NCBI GenBank assembly: GCA_964622275.1
Contig: CAZUMX010000011.1
Coordinates: 1 to 25,815 of the forward strand
DNA from: CAYPEZ01 sp964622275
GTDB lineage: Bacteria > Patescibacteriota > Minisyncoccia > Phycocordibacterales > UBA6899
Reading direction: 5' to 3'
DNA length: 25,815 bases
Of the stretch, positions 23,612 through 25,815 are shown piece after piece (positions within the stretch are counted from its first letter, which is position 1; each line of letters starts with the position of its first letter). The position numbers and the translations under genes are program-made. Under the pieces are notes generated by a model that worked only from the letters and a program-made list of their open reading frames with translations, was not told the origin of the DNA and did no database searches.

Positions 23612-24079
23612 ATGAAAGATATGTCATTAAGGGGTTCGCTGTTAGTCATCTCAATCTGCGTGTTGATTTTCTCGCTGTACAATAATTTTCTTCAGTCTAA
23701 GGAGATAGAAAAATTGAATACTCGATTAGGTGAGAAGTCTGTAATGGGTGATAAAAAGATGTTTGAATTGAAGCAGGAGTGTGAAAAATATCGTGATAGT
23801 ATCCTTAAGCAACTTGAAGCAAATGGGTTCGAGTATGCTCCCAATCATTTCAAGACTATCCAAAGTTTGACTGAGATATTCTATAGCCCTAAGACAAACT
23901 CCTGCCTCTATGTGCTTAATGAGGGTGGTTTCAGGGACGGCATAGTTGTATATGAGCAGCCAAAACTCGTCGACGCACTGAGTAACGAAGTGCTACAGAC
24001 TGGCTTCCGTGAGCCTCACAGCGCCACATACTTACAAGACATGTCGAGGTTTAATGACTACGTTGATGGGTTTAGATAG
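23612..24079 (+). CDS. hypothetical single-pass membrane protein
   Basis: 155 residues, not recognised. An N-terminal signal-anchor helix (about 8-27, SLLVISICVLIFSLYNNF) is followed by a charged, coiled-coil-like stretch (KEIEKLNTRLGEKS ... KKMFELKQECEKYRDSILKQ), then a small alpha/beta part with two Cys (SLTEIFYSPKTNSCLYVLNE). It starts 21 bases after the tRNA fragment and its stop is followed at once by the 26-bp repeat. Base use and content are unlike the surface-protein genes to the left, which fits an acquired segment. Confidence 0.65.
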   Translation: MKDMSLRGSLLVISICVLIFSLYNNFLQSKEIEKLNTRLGEKSVMGDKKMFELKQECEKYRDSILKQLEANGFEYAPNHFKTIQSLTEIFYSPKTNSCLYVLNEGGFRDGIVVYEQPKLVDALSNEVLQTGFREPHSATYLQDMSRFNDYVDGFR

Positions 24080-24105
24080 GTTCCAACGTCGTCCCAGACC
24101 CCCAG
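24080..24105 (+). repeat. 26-bp intergenic direct repeat, copy 1
   Basis: Begins GTTCCAACGTCGTCCCAGAC and ends CCCCAG. It is identical to 24602-24627 and starts on the base after the preceding stop codon. Confidence 0.9.
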
Positions 24106-24119
24106 TTTTTAACTAAAAC

Positions 24120-24596
24120 ATGAAAGTAATCTCAAAAAATATACTGATTGTAGGTCTTTCAGTTGTAGCAATTCAATCGTTGCATATACTGGCCGACCTT
24201 TTGGGGGTGCACACTTATTCCGGTTTTCTCGACGGCATGCCTTTCTATTACGAGAGCGATTATTTTGGTTTCATTACCAACACATTTTTCTTGTTCCTAG
24301 TGCAGGCGTCCGTTGGATTTCTTATTTTATTTTTATATGTTTGGATAATCCGAAAATGTTTCCAGTTTTTCACAAAGAGGAAATTTTATTCGAAGTATGA
24401 TTATTACTACTTCGGCGCATATTGCATGGCTTTTATGCTTTACACGGAGTTTTTGGCAGACATTTCACCCACAGGTCCCTCTAGACCCCTTGAACCACTC
24501 GACCTAACTATCAGAATACTGTTCTATATCATTCCGTTATTGTATTTTGTTATTGCTGGTCGTGTTGGTCATACCAAAGAGTCAGTTGATGCTTAA
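24120..24596 (+). CDS. hypothetical multi-pass membrane protein
   Basis: 158 residues, not recognised. About four hydrophobic segments: about 8-28, 56-78 (NTFFLFLVQASVGFLILFLY), 98-114 and 131-148 (IRILFYIIPLLYFVIAGRVG). A basic loop follows the second helix (IRKCFQFFTKRKFYSKYD). It is very rich in Phe and Tyr. No motif gives a function. It lies between the two copies of the 26-bp repeat, with no visible ribosome site, and the start was chosen as the first ATG. Confidence 0.65.
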   Translation: MKVISKNILIVGLSVVAIQSLHILADLLGVHTYSGFLDGMPFYYESDYFGFITNTFFLFLVQASVGFLILFLYVWIIRKCFQFFTKRKFYSKYDYYYFGAYCMAFMLYTEFLADISPTGPSRPLEPLDLTIRILFYIIPLLYFVIAGRVGHTKESVDA

Positions 24597-24601
24597 GAAT
24601 A

Positions 24602-24627
24602 GTTCCAACGTCGTCCCAGACCCCCAG
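24602..24627 (+). repeat. 26-bp intergenic direct repeat, copy 2
   Basis: Same 26 bases as 24080-24105, starting five bases after the stop of the second membrane protein and lying just upstream of an extended -10 promoter. Confidence 0.9.
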
Positions 24628-24631
24628 CAAA

Positions 24632-24640
24632 TGGTATAAT
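24632..24640 (+). promoter_or_regulatory. extended -10 promoter, probably leaderless
   Basis: TGGTATAAT is a perfect TGn-TATAAT extended -10 element with no -35 match at the right distance. The next ATG (24647) begins 7 bases after the last T, where transcription itself should start, so the mRNA would have no leader. Confidence 0.65.
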
Positions 24641-24646
24641 CACCCC

Positions 24647-25069
24647 ATGACAACATTAAGCCCTTGGGTGAACTTTAATGGGAATGCAGAGGAAGCGTTT
24701 ACTTTCTATAAGTCTGTTTTTGGTGGCGAGTTTACTACAGTGACGCGTTTTAAAGATATTGCGACTCCAGAGTTTCCTGTCGCTGATGCGGATGCCGATA
24801 AAGTTATGCGCATCGTTCTTCCTATTGGCTCTTCGGGTTCACTCATTGGAAATGACATTCCTGCGTTCATGGGGAAGGTGAGTGAGAATGAAAATCGTAG
24901 CAAAATCCATGTCGCAGTCGAAAGCAAAGCGGAAGCGGTAGAAATATTCAATGGACTTTCCGCTGGGGGACAAGTAGAGGTCCCTATCGATGATGCGGGA
25001 GAAGCAGCTTTTGCGATGTTTAGAGACAAATATGGAATTGAATGGGTCATTGAATCCATAAAGGTATGA
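24647..25069 (+). CDS. VOC-superfamily protein, PhnB-like
   Basis: 140 residues. The PhnB-type glyoxalase-fold sequence LSPWVNFNGNAEEAFTFYKS then VFGGEF opens the protein. FKDIATPEF, the central GSSGSLIGNDIPAFMG and the closing FAMFRDKYGIEWVI are at the positions usual for this family (about 135-150 residues, one chain with two beta-alpha-beta modules). Substrates of PhnB-like proteins are mostly unknown. It is preceded by the extended -10 promoter and overlaps the next start by 4 bases (ATGA), so it forms an operon with the SRPBCC gene. Confidence 0.88.
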   Translation: MTTLSPWVNFNGNAEEAFTFYKSVFGGEFTTVTRFKDIATPEFPVADADADKVMRIVLPIGSSGSLIGNDIPAFMGKVSENENRSKIHVAVESKAEAVEIFNGLSAGGQVEVPIDDAGEAAFAMFRDKYGIEWVIESIKV

Positions 25070-25515
25070 AAGATATTACACTTCGCAAACAATGGGTCGT
25101 CCGTGCGCCAATAGAAAGGGTTGCGGACATCATGACCGACTTTGAGAACTTGCCCAAGCATTTCCCTAAAGTTGCGGAGTCAGTAACTATACAGGAGCGT
25201 GATGGAAACCACTTGGCAATCCTCGCAACAGTACGCTCTTTTGGAAGAACCTTTCAAGTGAAGATGCGTACAGAAATCTTGCCGGGAAGAGGATTCATTT
25301 CAGACAATGATAGTTTTGAATTTGGCACCTCTGGGCACGAGGAGCTATTGCTCTCACCGCATCAGGATGGGACGCTTATCGATTACACGTATCAGGTGAC
25401 CATTCATAAGGCGTGGCTTCGGATCGTTGCGACACCACTGATCAAGTGGTATTCGATGAAGTATTGGGAAAAAGCGGTGATCCATGAACTCCAAAAGATG
25501 CTTGAGAAGAAATAG
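25066..25515 (+). CDS. SRPBCC (START-like) family protein
   Basis: 149 residues. MKDITLRKQWVVRAPIERVA followed by DIMTDFENLPKHFPKVAESV is the standard opening of the SRPBCC/polyketide-cyclase-like fold. A run of beta strands follows and a long C-terminal helix closes it (KYWEKAVIHELQKMLEK). It makes a deep hydrophobic pocket for a lipid-like or aromatic ligand; the ligand is unknown. The start overlaps the VOC stop (ATGA), implying coupled translation. VOC, SRPBCC and DUF1801 genes often travel together as small accessory clusters. Confidence 0.82.
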   Translation: MKDITLRKQWVVRAPIERVADIMTDFENLPKHFPKVAESVTIQERDGNHLAILATVRSFGRTFQVKMRTEILPGRGFISDNDSFEFGTSGHEELLLSPHQDGTLIDYTYQVTIHKAWLRIVATPLIKWYSMKYWEKAVIHELQKMLEKK

Positions 25516-25522
25516 GGAGTAT

Positions 25523-25539
25523 TGATATAGTATATATCA
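25523..25539. promoter_or_regulatory. inverted repeat overlapping a possible -10 element
   Basis: TGATATA-GTA-TATATCA, perfect 7-bp arms with a 3-nt centre, 8 bases upstream of the DUF1801 start. A TATAGT (25526-25531) lies within it. It could be an operator or just AT-rich promoter DNA. Confidence 0.35.
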
Positions 25540-25547
25540 TCATCGCT

Positions 25548-25815
25548 ATGGCAGAACCAAAAACAAAAGTGAATACAGCGAGTGTTGAGAAGTTTTTGCA
25601 GTCGGTCAAAGATCCACAGAAGCGTGCGGATGTGATCGAAATCACAAAGATTATGCAAAAGGTGACGAAGTGCGAGCCAGAGATGTGGGGCACAGCTATT
25701 GTCGGTTTTGGTCGCAAAATGATCACGTATGCTAATGGAAAACAAGCAGAGTGGATGAGGATCGGATTTTCTCCACGTGCTCAGAATATCGCACTCTATG
25801 GGCTCAAGAACTTTG
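25548..25815 (+). CDS. DUF1801 / YdhG-like protein, 3'-truncated by the window edge
   Basis: 89 codons visible from ATG 25548 to the end, still open. After a helical start (VEKFLQSVKDPQKRADVIEI) come the family signatures EPEMWGTAIVGFGRKMITYA and MRIGFSPRAQNIALYGL, which match the WG-x-IVGFG and GFSPRK-xxLxLY motifs of DUF1801 proteins (about 120-150 residues, which places the missing end 30-60 codons downstream). Related small proteins include the proposed iron chaperone-like YdhG/Fra group; a function here is not established. It starts 32 bases after the SRPBCC stop. Confidence 0.85.
   Translation, partial: MAEPKTKVNTASVEKFLQSVKDPQKRADVIEITKIMQKVTKCEPEMWGTAIVGFGRKMITYANGKQAEWMRIGFSPRAQNIALYGLKNF

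Overview
The window reads like a chromosomal piece of a Patescibacteria / Candidate Phyla Radiation genome, most probably from the Parcubacteria side. This is inferred from gene content, not from a marker phylogeny. The pointers are: cysteine-poor surface proteins ending in peptidoglycan-binding domains, SpaA/prealbumin-like folds, camelysin/TasA-like proteins with a SipW-type peptidase, AT-rich starts mostly without Shine-Dalgarno sequences, and a CAP-domain membrane protein. UGA is used as a normal stop (for example sipW and the VOC gene), so the Gly-UGA code of Gracilibacteria does not apply.

Region by region. 1-3499: end of an F-type ATP synthase operon (partial alpha, gamma, beta, and an epsilon that is only the N-terminal half). 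3575-5519: a promoter and a 605-residue secreted peptidoglycan-binding protein, closed by a bidirectional terminator. 5569-6567 (minus strand): a YvcK/CofD-like protein, divergent from 6667-16077. That plus-strand block holds a processive family-2 glycosyltransferase, a small membrane protein, a polysaccharide deacetylase, a GH26-like protein and a second polysaccharide deacetylase. The two deacetylases share an apparently perfect 1131-bp C-terminal module (9868-10998 = 14938-16068), and a strong terminator follows the second one. 16133-16548 is gene-free and rich in inverted repeats. 16549-21956: three TasA/camelysin-like fibre proteins, a SipW-type signal peptidase and a fourth SipW-type substrate with a Pro/Thr-rich tail. 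22233-23279: CAP-domain membrane protein. 23280-23611: tRNA-Gln(TTG) plus a duplicated 3' fragment of it. 23612-25815: short accessory genes (two unknown membrane proteins each followed by the same 26-bp repeat, then a VOC protein, an SRPBCC protein and a 3'-truncated DUF1801 protein).

How it may work together (inference): the middle 15 kb looks like one cell-surface programme. The glycosyltransferase would make and export a beta-linked polymer, the deacetylases and GH26-like protein would modify or bind it and anchor to peptidoglycan, and the TasA-like proteins, processed by the neighbouring SipW, would form fibres. This resembles the division of labour in a Bacillus biofilm matrix (exopolysaccharide plus tapA-sipW-tasA), here in what appears to be a reduced, probably host-attached bacterium. 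Several enzymes show changed catalytic residues, so some may be binding proteins rather than catalysts.
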